The notes beneath the pieces were generated by a model. That model was given only the letters and a program-made list of their open reading frames with translations. It ran no database searches and was not told the origin of the DNA. Source: Bacteroidales bacterium (GTDB lineage Bacteria; Bacteroidota; Bacteroidia; Bacteroidales; UBA932). From it: a stretch of DNA of 64,000 nucleotides. The stretch covers positions 1 through 64,000 of the forward strand of contig JAFTMS010000022.1 in assembly GCA_017452265.1 (NCBI GenBank), given 5' to 3'. Both the position numbers and the translations under genes were made by a program. Shown one piece after another: positions 7,345 to 16,517 of this stretch (positions are counted from its first letter, which is position 1; every line of letters starts with the position of its first letter).

Positions 7345-7899
7345 CTATTTCTTGAAATATCTGTTGTAGAGGCCCTGGAATCCGGCTCCGTGGCGCGCCT
7401 CGTCCTTGCACATCTCGTGTACCGTGTCGTGGATTGCATCGAGGTTCTGCTGCTTTGCAAGCGTTGCGATCCTCTTCTTGTCCTCGCATGCTCCCTGCTC
7501 TGCCATCATCCTTCTCTCGACGTTTGTCTTGGTGTCCCATACGCACTCTCCAAGAAGTTCAGCGAACTTTGCGGCATGCTCAGCCTCTTCCCATGCATAT
7601 CTCTTGAATGCTTCGGCAATCTCAGGATATCCCTCTCTGTCTGCCTGACGGCTCATCGCAAGGTACATTCCCACTTCTGAGCACTCACCGTTGAAATGGT
7701 CACGGAGCCCTTTGAGAATCTCCGGGTCCACACCCTTAGCAACTCCGATCCTGTGCTCGTCCGCCCATGTGAGTTCTCCTTCCTCCTCGACGATCTCCTC
7801 GAACTGGTCAGGGCCGACGTGGCACAATGGACACTCCTCGGGAGCAGTTTCACCTTCATGAATATAACCGCATACCAGACATCTGAATTTCTTTACCAT
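7345..7899 (-). CDS. Reverse rubrerythrin (rubredoxin-like domain first)
   Basis: Peroxide-reducing diiron protein of 184 residues. The rubredoxin-like zinc/iron ribbon comes first (C7, C10, C23, C26), followed by a ferritin-like four-helix domain with [26 protein letters not shown] and DEARHGAGF as diiron ligand segments. Classical rubrerythrin has the opposite order, so this is the reverse or NADH-peroxidase type found in anaerobes. It likely detoxifies hydrogen peroxide in the cytoplasm. It is monocistronic, with its own promoter at 7974-8004 and a perfect palindrome in the leader. The promoter lies about 120 bases from the IS end. Confidence 0.92.
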   Translation of the reverse strand: MVKKFRCLVCGYIHEGETAPEECPLCHVGPDQFEEIVEEEGELTWADEHRIGVAKGVDPEILKGLRDHFNGECSEVGMYLAMSRQADREGYPEIAEAFKRYAWEEAEHAAKFAELLGECVWDTKTNVERRMMAEQGACEDKKRIATLAKQQNLDAIHDTVHEMCKDEARHGAGFQGLYNRYFKK

Positions 7900-7940
7900 A
7901 ACTTTTTACCTTTTAATTGTTTATATTGTTCGTACTGTTT

Positions 7941-7965
7941 TTAATTTTGAACAATTCAAAATTAA
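7941..7965. promoter_or_regulatory. Perfect 25-bp palindrome in the rubrerythrin leader (operator candidate)
   Basis: TTAATTTTGAA (7941-7951) and TTCAAAATTAA (7955-7965) are exact inverted repeats around CAA. They sit just downstream of the -7 box, covering about +2 to +26 of the transcript, 42 bases before the ATG. A repressor bound here would block transcription. The half-site differs from the textbook PerR (7-1-7) and Rex (7-4-7) sites, so the regulator is unknown. An mRNA hairpin is an alternative. Confidence 0.6.
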
Positions 7966-7973
7966 ATCCTTTG

Positions 7974-8004
7974 CAAAGGTAGATAAAAAATCCATACCTC
8001 CAAA
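7974..8004 (-). promoter_or_regulatory. Rubrerythrin promoter
   Basis: Minus strand: TTTG (8004-8001), 19 bases, TACCTTTG (7981-7974), a full match to the Bacteroidota consensus. Confidence 0.8.
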
Positions 8005-8121
8005 CATTTCAGCAAAAATATTCTCATTTTTTTTTGTGATAGCTCCAAATATACCTCCCGTAATACAAAATCCAACCCAGTATCTCTCAGTGTCTTACAT
8101 AATCTTCGTGCTCCCTCTGGT

Positions 8122-9811
8122 GAGGCCGCTGAAAAAGATTCCCATTTTCTACCCCTCTGAGAATCGCATATTTGAATGCCTCTTGACGAATTAGAGATTT
8201 CGCTGAAATACTCGATTCTCAAGAGGCAAATTTAAAAAAAACTTTATACCTTCGACTTCATTTCGCCTTTTCGTCCAATATTCGATTGATTCTCACTAGA
8301 TTGGACGTGAATAGAGCCACTGCTCCCTGCAATGTGTAGGCATCAAGTCCATAACTGATGGCCTTGTCAAGATGATATGAGTGTTTGAGTTCCTAGTTCT
8401 TCGCTTCAATGATGTACCGTATCCCGTATTTCCTTCTGAACTCGTCCGTCTTCTGCTTTTCGAGCATCCTCTCCTGCTGTTCTGTCCTCATTGCCACGGT
8501 GCAGTTCTTTTGATTCTGCCCCTTCTTATATCCGCACAGAGCCGCGTGCCTGCATTTGCGCCATTTGAGAACATCGAAATGATATACGAACTTTTCGTTC
8601 CTGTTCTTTTCCGTGACCTTGCGGTGTACTTTCTTTACAGCCATATGGCCTGCCGGACATACCATCATCTCCGCATCTTTATTATAGGTGAAACGGTCAT
8701 CGTCACGTCTGCCGTCAGCGACTACGGGGTTCAGCTTTGCGACGATCTCCACATTCTCCCTTTCCGCATTCTCCAGATTCTCCTGGCTTGAATATGCTCT
8801 ATCTTCTACGACTTCCTCAAGATCCGGAATGTTGGCCTTGGCCTTTCTGATCAGCTCCGGCAGCTCCTTTCCGTCATTCCTCTCTCCGGAAGTCATTGTC
8901 GCAGCCACCACAACACGTTCCGGAGTCACGGCAAGATGCCCCTTGTAACCGAAGAACTCGGAATCCTTATGGCCGACCCTCGCATCAGGATCGGCAGATA
9001 TGGTATAATGATCGGTTATGTCATCCATCATCTCGGACAGAAGGTTCATCTTCTCTGATATGACCGGGTAGAAGCTTACCTTCTGCTCCTTCAGATAGGA
9101 AAGGAGACCGCACATGTAATCCATCGTCTTTTCCAAATCAGTCCCCTCGTACTTTTCGGGAAGTCTGCCGACCTGGGGGGCGTCAGCTTCATATACGGTC
9201 TTCCGGAGAATGCGGGCCTGCTTCTGAGGCGCCCCAGCAGGAATGACCGGATTGGAACGCGACAGGGTATGGGTGGAGTCAACTATTATCCGGCGGCTTA
9301 TGTCTATCCCTTTTGAACGGGCTATCTCAACGCTCTTGCATATAAGTTTGTCAAGAAGAGAGACCTCCTTCAGACGCTGACGACGGAACTTGGTCAGAGT
9401 GCTGGAATCTATCACATTGTCTTCCGGAACGAGTCCGAGAAAGAACTTCAGGGCCATATCTGTCATACAAAGTTCAACAAGATCTGCATCTGAAACGCCC
9501 AAGACGCTTTTGATCATAAGATACTTGAACATACGCACGGGATCTTCTGCCATACGACCATTGTCAAGACAATATTTGTCCTTGAGCTCATCGTAAACGA
9601 ATGAGTAATCGGTCATGTCGTTAAGACGATGCCATTTGGTGTTCTTCTTAACCACAATATCATAGAGAGCGGAGTACTCTGAAAATCTTATTATACCTTG
9701 TGCCGGCAGCATATCTTATTGTTAATCAACAGAATAAAGATAAAATTCCCGCAACTGTCAAAAATAATTGCAGGACCTATAAGCGGATGAGAGGACTTTT
9801 TCAGCAGCCTC
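8122..9811 (-). mobile_element. IS1182-family-like insertion sequence
   Basis: The ends are marked by GAGGCCGCTGAAAAAG (8122-8137) and its complement CTTTTTCAGCAGCCTC (9796-9811), 15 of 16 positions matching as terminal inverted repeats. Between them lies one transposase gene on the minus strand. The length of about 1690 bp suits the family. A target duplication could not be defined, because a run of nine C follows the right end. A further 10-bp inverted repeat (TGCCTCTTGA at 8178-8187, complement at 8219-8228) lies inside the left end. The element sits between the rubrerythrin promoter and the 51-bp repeat array. Confidence 0.8.
8258..9712 (-). pseudogene. IS1182-like transposase with in-frame amber stop
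   Basis: DDE transposase of the IS1182 group. An N-terminal helical domain (to about 140) includes SSTLTKFRRQRL. The catalytic core has the first Asp in RIIVDSTHT, a second in EEVVEDRAYSS and a later Glu. A Cys-containing segment (CPAGHMAVKK, CRHAALCGYKKG) and YIIEAKN lead to the end. A TAG at 8395-8393 stops the protein at 439 residues. The same frame then continues ELKHSYHLDKAISYGLDAYT...INRILDEKAK to a TGA at 8260-8258, which is the normal C-terminus of the family (484 codons in all). TAG is used as an ordinary stop elsewhere in the window, so this is a nonsense mutation that probably inactivates or weakens the element. Confidence 0.88.
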
Positions 9812-9940
9812 CCCCCCCCTGGTCGGCATGCATTTTGTATAACTAATTTATTGTCAATTGATTATATCTTATTCGAACTTCCCTTACAAAAGACAGTTGC
9901 CATTACACACTGAACTTCTTCCTTAATGTTGCTCAGCTCA

Positions 9941-10170
9941 TCCGGAAATCCGCCTCTTTCCCCGGAGCACCCCTGCAAAATACCCCGCTGCTCCGGAAAT
10001 CCGCCTCTTTCCCCGGAGCACCCCTGCAAAATACCCCGCTGCTCCGGAAATCCGCCTCTTTCCCCGGAGCACCCCTGCAAAATGCCCCGCTGCTCCGGAA
10101 AAACGCGCCATTTCCCGGAGCGCTCCAGCAAAATGCCCCGCTGCTCCGGAAAATCGACAGATTTTCCGGA
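9941..10170. repeat. 51-bp tandem repeat array (about 4.5 copies) with dyads
   Basis: Units begin with TCCGGAAA at 9941, 9992, 10043, 10094 and 10145, exactly 51 bases apart. The first three are nearly identical; the fourth and fifth diverge. Each unit contains two inverted pairs, TCCGG/CCGGA and GGAGC/GCTCC. In the last unit (10145-10170) the dyad is perfect, with 11-bp arms and a GACA loop. Because 51 is divisible by three, reading frames stay open on both strands, but no coding signal beyond the repeat is seen. The array fills most of the roughly 500 bases between the IS and addB. Confidence 0.85.
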
Positions 10171-10284
10171 CGACTCTCGTTGCAGGTTGTCCGGGGAAAT
10201 GCCATAAGGTGTCAAAATCAGATAATGTGCACATGAAAAGTGAATGTTTTTCAGTTTGTGCCGTGGTTTGGCAGAAGGAAAGGC

Positions 10285-10292
10285 TATATTTG
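10285..10292 (+). promoter_or_regulatory. Likely -7 box of the addB-addA operon
   Basis: TATATTTG matches TAnnTTTG 18 bases before the addB ATG. No TTTG stands at the usual 19-base distance, so the -33 part is uncertain. Confidence 0.5.
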
Positions 10293-10309
10293 CACTCAAA
10301 ATATGACGT

Positions 10310-13294
10310 ATGACACCTTTTTTGAAGCAGGTCGCAGACCATTATTATAATACAGGAGGGATTGAGAAGCGGTGCTTTGTCTTTCCGAACCGCCGTTCTA
10401 TGGTGTTTTTCCGCCGTTATCTCTGTGAGGCGGTGGCTGCTGGGGCGTCTGCTGGCGCTGCTTTGGTCGAGGGAGCAGCCTGTGCAGGCACTCCGCTTCT
10501 CGCTCCTCAGATGCTTACGATCAACGACCTTTTCTACAAGGCCGCAGGGGTGTATGCGAGTGACCGCGTACGTCTTCTTGTGGAGCTGTATGATAGTTAC
10601 AGGTTCCTCAATGCCAAGGCCGAGCCTCTTGACGAATTCATATTCTGGGGAGACGTGATACTCGGAGATTTCAACGATGTGGACAAGTATCTCGTGGATG
10701 CAGGCCAGCTCTTCGCGAATGTGGCCGATTATAAGGCCCTTCAGGATACGTTCGAATACCTTACCCCGACTCAGCGCAAGGCCATAGAGGGCTTTGTAAG
10801 CCATTTCAACGACCAGTCGGGAAAACTTACCGTGGATATAGGCAGCGAAAATGTGAAGAGCCGCTTCCTCCAGATATGGAACCTGTTGCACCCTCTTTAC
10901 AAGCAGTACAACAAGGCGTTGGCGGAGAAGGGGATGGCCTATGAGGGCATGGTGTACAGGAGTCTGGCGGACAGACTGAGGAAGGAATCCGCAGAGGATG
11001 TATTCAAGGGTATATCAGATGCGGATACGGATTTCGTCTTCGTGGGGCTGAATGCCCTTAACGAATGTGAGAAGACGCTTCTGAGGAAGCTGAGGGATGC
11101 TGGAAGGGCTGAATTCTGCTGGGACTGGTCGGGCGGAATGATACGTGATCCGCAGAACAGGGCGTCATATTTCATGGCGGACAATGTGCAGGAATTTCCG
11201 CAGGCCGCGCAATGGGATCCGGAAGGTGTCAGAGTGCCGGAAATCAATGTGATAAGCGTCGCGTCTTCGGTGGGGCAGGCCAAGAGGCTTCCGGACATCC
11301 TGCAGGATGCGGCCCGGACACATTCGGGAGGAAGCATGGCCTCTCTGGGTGCAGAATGTGCCGTGGTGCTGCCGGATGAAAATCTCCTTAGGCCGGTGCT
11401 GAACAGCATTCCGGAATGCATATCGGACATAAACGTGACGATGGGCCTGCCGATGAGCGGAAGCCTGCTGTATTCGATGATGGCGGACATATCTTCCATC
11501 CAGCTTCATGCGGTCTGCCGGAAAGGGACATGGTTCTTCTATCACAAACAGGTCTGGAGCCTCTTCGCCGGGGATATATTCCGTAAGGCGGCGGATGAGG
11601 CGACTATGGAGGCGGTCGCAAAGGTGAAGGCCGGGGCAAAATACTACATACCTGAGGAAGAACTGCATGGAACGCCGCTTCTGGACGCAATATTCCGCCC
11701 TGTCGTGAAGGATCCGAAACTGGCCTCAAAGCAGCAGATAGCGGAATTCACCGAATATCAGAAGGATGTCATAAAGGCCGTCGCTCCGTCCGTTGCCGGG
11801 GACAGGACTCTCGCTCTCGAACTGGAATACGCAAAGGAATATTACAGATGCATAAATGTCCTGCAGGAAATCGGCCTTGAAATTCTCCCGGTCACATATA
11901 TAAGGCTTCTCGGACAGCTTATAGGCAGCGTATCCGTACCTTTCCGTGGCGAACCTCTTAAGGGGCTGCAGATTATGGGACCGCTGGAGACAAGGGCGTT
12001 GGATTTCCGCAGCCTCGTGATAATGTCTGCAAACGAAGGCATATTCCCGCGTCGCAGCGTCAGTTCGTCGTTCGTCCCTCCGGAGCTTCGCAAAGGCTTC
12101 GGGATGCCGACATATGAGTATCAGGACGCCGTCTGGGCCTATTATTTCTACAGAATGATATCGCGTGCGGAAAGGGTGTGGCTGCTGGTGGATTCCCGCA
12201 CGGAGGGCCTGAAGTCAGGTGAGGAAAGCCGTTACATAAAGCAGCTGGAATACCATTTCGGGGTGCCGCTGCACCGCAGTGTCGTCAAGTTCGGGAATAT
12301 GGGGACAGCCTGTCTGCCGGAAATCGTGAAGACGGAGGAGGATGTCCGGAAAATAAAGGATACGGCATTGTCCGCCACCACCTTGCAGAATTATCTTGCC
12401 TGTCCGGCGAAGTTCTATTACGGCACCGTCAAAGGCCTGCGCCCGGAGGAAGAGGTGGCGGAATCTTTGGATTACGGCATGTTCGGAACCGTATTCCACG
12501 ATACGATGAGGGCTGTCTATACGTCCGAAGAGGCGATGGCTGACGATTTCTTCTTTAACGAGGATGAACACTTGGGAGGCCTGAAGGGTGAGCCTCTCAA
12601 GGAGATAAGCCGTTCATATATAAGGGGCTGGATAAACAGAAGGGGCGATATCAAGCGGAAGGTGAACGCCCTCATCATGGCTCAGCTCAATGCAATGGAC
12701 GTGAGCGGAAGAAATCTTGTCGTGGCAGATGTTATCGTAAGATACGTGATCCGTACGCTCCAGTGCGACCTCAGACTGCTTGAAGAGCAGGGAAAGGAGG
12801 CGTTCAGGATCCTCGGACGCGAGGTCAGGGTGGGCGGAAGCTTCTGCGGACAGCGTTTCAAAGGCTTCATCGACCGTCTCGACAGCTTTGCCGAAGGCCA
12901 GGCCCGTGTCGTGGACTACAAGACGGGAAAGGTGCTCAAGGAGGATGAGGACATAGACGATGCGCGGGCTGAGGAAATTGCTGAAAAGATCTTCGGAAAG
13001 GACGTGAAGGACAGACCTAAGATAGCCCTTCAGTTCTATATATATGACATGCTGCTGCAGTCCAGGCCGGAAGTGGAGGGCTGCGGGATCGCCAACTGCG
13101 TATATTCTACGGCACAGCTGTTCAAGGAACCTCCGATGAAGCACGTGCCATTGAACAGGAAGTTCTACGATGCTGTATCCGAGCGGCTTGAGGGACTTCT
13201 GGCGGAAATGTACGATCTCGAAACGCCGTTCAGAAGGACGGAGGATGAGAGCGTGTGCAAATACTGTGACTTTAAGACAATCTGCGGACGATGA
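10310..13294 (+). CDS. addB: AddB-like helicase-nuclease subunit (PD-(D/E)XK, Fe-S)
   Basis: Subunit of the AddAB double-strand-break resection complex, which loads RecA at recombination hotspots. The 994-residue protein begins with an inactive helicase-like fold (CFVFPNRRSMVFFRRYL). Its C-terminal third is a RecB-type nuclease, from LSATTLQNYLACPAKFYYG to VVDYKTGK (D869, K871). Four cysteines, C698, C983, C986 and C992 (CKYCDFKTIC), match the 4Fe-4S staple that braces the AddB nuclease. Its stop overlaps the addA start in ATGA, so the subunits are made in coupled fashion. The sequence differs enough from Firmicutes AddB that annotation pipelines often call this only a PD-(D/E)XK nuclease family protein. 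Confidence 0.85.
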   Translation: MTPFLKQVADHYYNTGGIEKRCFVFPNRRSMVFFRRYLCEAVAAGASAGAALVEGAACAGTPLLAPQMLTINDLFYKAAGVYASDRVRLLVELYDSYRFLNAKAEPLDEFIFWGDVILGDFNDVDKYLVDAGQLFANVADYKALQDTFEYLTPTQRKAIEGFVSHFNDQSGKLTVDIGSENVKSRFLQIWNLLHPLYKQYNKALAEKGMAYEGMVYRSLADRLRKESAEDVFKGISDADTDFVFVGLNALNECEKTLLRKLRDAGRAEFCWDWSGGMIRDPQNRASYFMADNVQEFPQAAQWDPEGVRVPEINVISVASSVGQAKRLPDILQDAARTHSGGSMASLGAECAVVLPDENLLRPVLNSIPECISDINVTMGLPMSGSLLYSMMADISSIQLHAVCRKGTWFFYHKQVWSLFAGDIFRKAADEATMEAVAKVKAGAKYYIPEEELHGTPLLDAIFRPVVKDPKLASKQQIAEFTEYQKDVIKAVAPSVAGDRTLALELEYAKEYYRCINVLQEIGLEILPVTYIRLLGQLIGSVSVPFRGEPLKGLQIMGPLETRALDFRSLVIMSANEGIFPRRSVSSSFVPPELRKGFGMPTYEYQDAVWAYYFYRMISRAERVWLLVDSRTEGLKSGEESRYIKQLEYHFGVPLHRSVVKFGNMGTACLPEIVKTEEDVRKIKDTALSATTLQNYLACPAKFYYGTVKGLRPEEEVAESLDYGMFGTVFHDTMRAVYTSEEAMADDFFFNEDEHLGGLKGEPLKEISRSYIRGWINRRGDIKRKVNALIMAQLNAMDVSGRNLVVADVIVRYVIRTLQCDLRLLEEQGKEAFRILGREVRVGGSFCGQRFKGFIDRLDSFAEGQARVVDYKTGKVLKEDEDIDDARAEEIAEKIFGKDVKDRPKIALQFYIYDMLLQSRPEVEGCGIANCVYSTAQLFKEPPMKHVPLNRKFYDAVSERLEGLLAEMYDLETPFRRTEDESVCKYCDFKTICGR

Positions 13295-16200
13295 TAGAGA
13301 TAATGAAGGCATCTGCCGGCTCTGGAAAGACATACAGGCTGGCAAGGAAATACATAAGCCTCCTGCTTGAGGAAAAGGACAGGTATGCATACAGGCATAT
13401 CCTCGCCGTGACGTTCACCAACAAGGCGACAGACGAAATGAAGGGCAGGATTCTGAAGGAACTGCACAGGCTTGCGACGGAGCCTGAAAAGTCGGACTAC
13501 CGCAGTCATTTCGTACCGGCGGTATTCCCGTCGGATGCGGATCTTCAGAAGAAGGCTGCTGCTGTCCTGAGCGACATCCTGCACGACTACAGCGCATTTG
13601 CCGTCAGCACGATAGACCGTTTCTTCCAGCAGACTCTGAAGGCTTTTTCACGCGAGATCGGCCAGTTCGCATCGTATCAGGTGGAGCTGGACAAGGATTC
13701 GCTCGTGGCGGAAAGTGTGGACAGGATACTCGATTCGCTGACCGAAGAGGATTCGAACCTGCTTGCCTGGCTGACGGACAATGTCCTGGAACAGATCGAG
13801 CAGGGCGGACGCTACAGTATGGATGCGAATCTGCTGGAGATGGCCAAACGCCTGAAATCGCCGCAGAGACAGGAGGCTATGAAGGAAGCAGGCATCGCTG
13901 CAGACAAAGAGTATCCTAAGGACAAACTGTTGGAAATAAGGCATTCCTGCAGGAAGATAGTAAGGGATTTCCAGGAAGCGGTGCGTGACAAGGCAAGGGA
14001 GGTGCTGGATATTATCGAGCAGGCTGGAGTCAATCCTGCAGACAGCAACGCAGGTTTCATGAAGCAGTTGTATGTATATTCAGAAATGTCTGATTCAGAG
14101 AGGATCAGCCCTCCGACCGCCTCGTTCATGGCAAAGGCACAGGACCATGAAAAGTGGTTCGCTAAGACAAAGGCCCCAAAGCTTCTGCCTTTGGTATATC
14201 CGTTCCTTGAAGCGCCTCTTGAGGACTTCTGCAACCTTTTCGGCAAGGATTTCAAAGTGTATAATACCGCCCTCATTCTCGACGGACAGTTGTACGGCCT
14301 CGGAGTGGCAGACGAGCTCGGCAGGACATTCAGCGAACTTATGAAGGAGAAGAACGTCCTCTGCATAGACGATTCGAACACGATATTGCGCGACATAATC
14401 GACGGCTCGGACGCGCCTTTCGTGTATGAAAAGCTTGGCGTGAGGTATGAGCATTTCCTGCTGGACGAATTTCAGGACACAGCCCGGGTGCAGTGGAGCA
14501 ATTTCAGCCCGCTTCTGCGCGAGAGCGATTCAAAGGGCTGCGACAGCCTCATAGTCGGCGATGTGAAGCAGAGCATCTACCGTTGGCGTGGCTCGGACTG
14601 GAAACTGCTGGACGAAACGGTGCCGAAGGAGTTCCCGAGGCATACCGAGGAAGTGCTGGACACGAACTACCGCAGTCTTGCCAATGTGGTGGATTTCAAC
14701 AACATGTTTTTCCGTTCGGCAGCTCAGGTGCTTGACGGAATCGGCGGATACGGTCTTGATGAAGGGCCGCTTTCAAGGATATATTCGGACGTGTGCCAGA
14801 AAGTCGGCAGGAAGGATGTGGCGAAGGGAAGCGTGAGCCTGACGTTCTGTCCTAAGGAGGAGGAACTGCAAAAGGTGCTGGAAGCTGTGCAGGAGGCGGT
14901 GGCAAACGGTGCGAGGCTGTCGGAGATAGCTGTGCTGGTGCGCAGCAATGCTTCGGGCGAGGAAGTGGCGATGTATCTGATCGATAATGGAATAGCTGTG
15001 ATGACGGACGATTCGCTGCGTGTTAAGAGTGCCATTACGGTGCGTCGTCTGGTATCCTTGATGTCGTATGTGGACAATCCGCAGGATACTGTGAACGGCT
15101 ATCTTGCGAAGTCGCTGGAAGTGGAGATTCCGCAGGACTGCAGTTCGCTTGTGGATATGGTTGAGGCTCTGTTGAGAAGCCTGAAGGAAAGCGACGGCGA
15201 AGGTCTCTGGAAGGGAGAGGCACTCCATGTGCAGTCGTTCATGGACTATGTGCAGGATTACGTGTCTTCCAATGGCAACAGCCTGCGCGGTTTCCTGAAA
15301 TGGTGGGAGGACGAGAACCCGTCGGTAAGTTCTCCATCGTCGGGTGAAAGCGTGCGTGTGATGACTATACATAAGTCCAAAGGTCTTGATTTTCCGTATG
15401 TGATCATACCGTTTGCAGAGAATATAAACCTATATAAGGCAGGAAGTTACTGGTGCGTGCCTGCCCTTGGAAAGACGCCTCTTGACGGAGTGGCTGACGG
15501 TGTGTACGATGTGAGCCTTTCGGCTTCGTCCGAGCATACGCTATTTGCCGAGGACTATCAGAAGGAGCGTTTCCTGCAGCAGGTGGACAATATAAATACG
15601 ATATATGTGGCGATGACGAGGGCAGCCTGCGGCATGCACATAATAGCGAAGACTCCGCCTGCAAAGTGCCTCAAGGCTATGGAAGCCGGTGATCTGAAGC
15701 AGTTTGCGGATTTCTCGCAGATACTCTACTGGTTTGCGTCGGTGTCGGCGGACGGGATGGAGATACCTGGAGACGACGGCCTTTTACCTCCGTTCAAGGT
15801 GAACCGCATCGTGGATAATGTGACGGAAAGGTTCGATGTGGGGGATATGGTTTCATTCGAGGCCCTTAGGAAGAAGAAGGAGGATGTGGAGGTGTTCGGG
15901 ATGACGTACGGTGACGACCTGCCGTCAATACCGCTGAATCCGCAGCCGGATGCTGAAGATGGTGATGTGCGCGAAAGAGGCCGTCTGAAGTTCTCGGCGG
16001 ATTCCCTGGATTTCTTTTCTGAAGACGGTGAGGCCGGAGTGGCTGCTTCCAACAGGATACGTGGAGTCGTGCTGCATGACATTCTGTCTCGCGTGATCGG
16101 CCCTGAGGATCTGGAAACGGCTGTACGTCAGTCGGTTCTGTCGGGAGAAATCACCGCAGAAGAGGCATCCGAAGCGAAACTCCTGCTCGAAGAAAGGATA

Positions 16201-16479
16201 TCAGGGGCAGCGGCAAGAGGGTGGTTTCCGAAAGGCCAGGATGTCAAGGTCCTGAACGAGGCGTCGCTCATAGATGCCGACGGAGAAATGTACCGGCCGG
16301 ACAGGGTGGTGCTGTCCGGTGGGAAGGTCGTGATCATAGACTATAAGTTCGGAGAGCACAGACGTAGCTACGAACGTCAGCTCAAAAGATATGCGGACAT
16401 TTGGCGCCGCATGGGCCACAGCAAAGTGGATGCGTACATCTGGTATGTCCAGACGGATGAGGTGGTTGAGATATCGTAA
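13291..16479 (+). CDS. addA: AddA-like UvrD/RecB helicase-nuclease
   Basis: Superfamily 1 DNA helicase of 1062 residues with a C-terminal nuclease. Visible motifs are Walker A ASAGSGKT (7-14), motif Ia AVTFTNKATDEMK (about 40-52), Walker B LLDEFQDTARVQW (about 390-402), motif III VGDVKQSIYRWRG (about 424-436), motif IV DTNYRS, motif V VRVMTIHKSKGLDFPYVI (about 687-704), motif VI VAMTRA, and at the end IIDYKFGEHRRSYERQLKRY (about 1015-1035), the PD-(D/E)XK nuclease core with the Q-x-x-x-Y helix. With the overlapping addB it forms the recombination-initiating complex of this organism. Confidence 0.93.
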   Translation: MIEIMKASAGSGKTYRLARKYISLLLEEKDRYAYRHILAVTFTNKATDEMKGRILKELHRLATEPEKSDYRSHFVPAVFPSDADLQKKAAAVLSDILHDYSAFAVSTIDRFFQQTLKAFSREIGQFASYQVELDKDSLVAESVDRILDSLTEEDSNLLAWLTDNVLEQIEQGGRYSMDANLLEMAKRLKSPQRQEAMKEAGIAADKEYPKDKLLEIRHSCRKIVRDFQEAVRDKAREVLDIIEQAGVNPADSNAGFMKQLYVYSEMSDSERISPPTASFMAKAQDHEKWFAKTKAPKLLPLVYPFLEAPLEDFCNLFGKDFKVYNTALILDGQLYGLGVADELGRTFSELMKEKNVLCIDDSNTILRDIIDGSDAPFVYEKLGVRYEHFLLDEFQDTARVQWSNFSPLLRESDSKGCDSLIVGDVKQSIYRWRGSDWKLLDETVPKEFPRHTEEVLDTNYRSLANVVDFNNMFFRSAAQVLDGIGGYGLDEGPLSRIYSDVCQKVGRKDVAKGSVSLTFCPKEEELQKVLEAVQEAVANGARLSEIAVLVRSNASGEEVAMYLIDNGIAVMTDDSLRVKSAITVRRLVSLMSYVDNPQDTVNGYLAKSLEVEIPQDCSSLVDMVEALLRSLKESDGEGLWKGEALHVQSFMDYVQDYVSSNGNSLRGFLKWWEDENPSVSSPSSGESVRVMTIHKSKGLDFPYVIIPFAENINLYKAGSYWCVPALGKTPLDGVADGVYDVSLSASSEHTLFAEDYQKERFLQQVDNINTIYVAMTRAACGMHIIAKTPPAKCLKAMEAGDLKQFADFSQILYWFASVSADGMEIPGDDGLLPPFKVNRIVDNVTERFDVGDMVSFEALRKKKEDVEVFGMTYGDDLPSIPLNPQPDAEDGDVRERGRLKFSADSLDFFSEDGEAGVAASNRIRGVVLHDILSRVIGPEDLETAVRQSVLSGEITAEEASEAKLLLEERISGAAARGWFPKGQDVKVLNEASLIDADGEMYRPDRVVLSGGKVVIIDYKFGEHRRSYERQLKRYADIWRRMGHSKVDAYIWYVQTDEVVEIS

Positions 16480-16487
16480 TAATTTAT

Positions 16488-16495
16488 TATATTTG
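16488..16495 (+). promoter_or_regulatory. -7 box before the DUF4290 gene
   Basis: TATATTTG is a consensus match. It places transcription start near 16502, excludes the upstream TTG at 16500 as start codon and supports the ATG at 16518. Confidence 0.6.
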
Positions 16496-16517
16496 CGGTT
16501 TGATAAAACTAAAATAC

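Noticed and set aside
7962-8222. 86-residue minus-strand frame across the left end of the IS
   Set aside because: It crosses the IS inverted repeat and the rubrerythrin promoter and matches no family.
8393-8395. TAG as a sense codon (altered genetic code)
   Set aside because: Other genes here, such as the one ending at 602, use TAG as an ordinary stop; a nonsense mutation is simpler.
9812-9820. Target-site duplication of the IS
   Set aside because: The right end runs into nine C and the left flank reads CTGGT; no matching direct repeat could be set with confidence.
9941-10170. CRISPR-like array
   Set aside because: The units are contiguous and conserved along their whole length, with no variable spacers and no cas genes.
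9862-10299. Possible proteins of 17-residue repeats on either strand over the 51-bp array
   Set aside because: Frames stay open on both strands only because 51 is a multiple of three; no ribosome site, signal or family supports coding.
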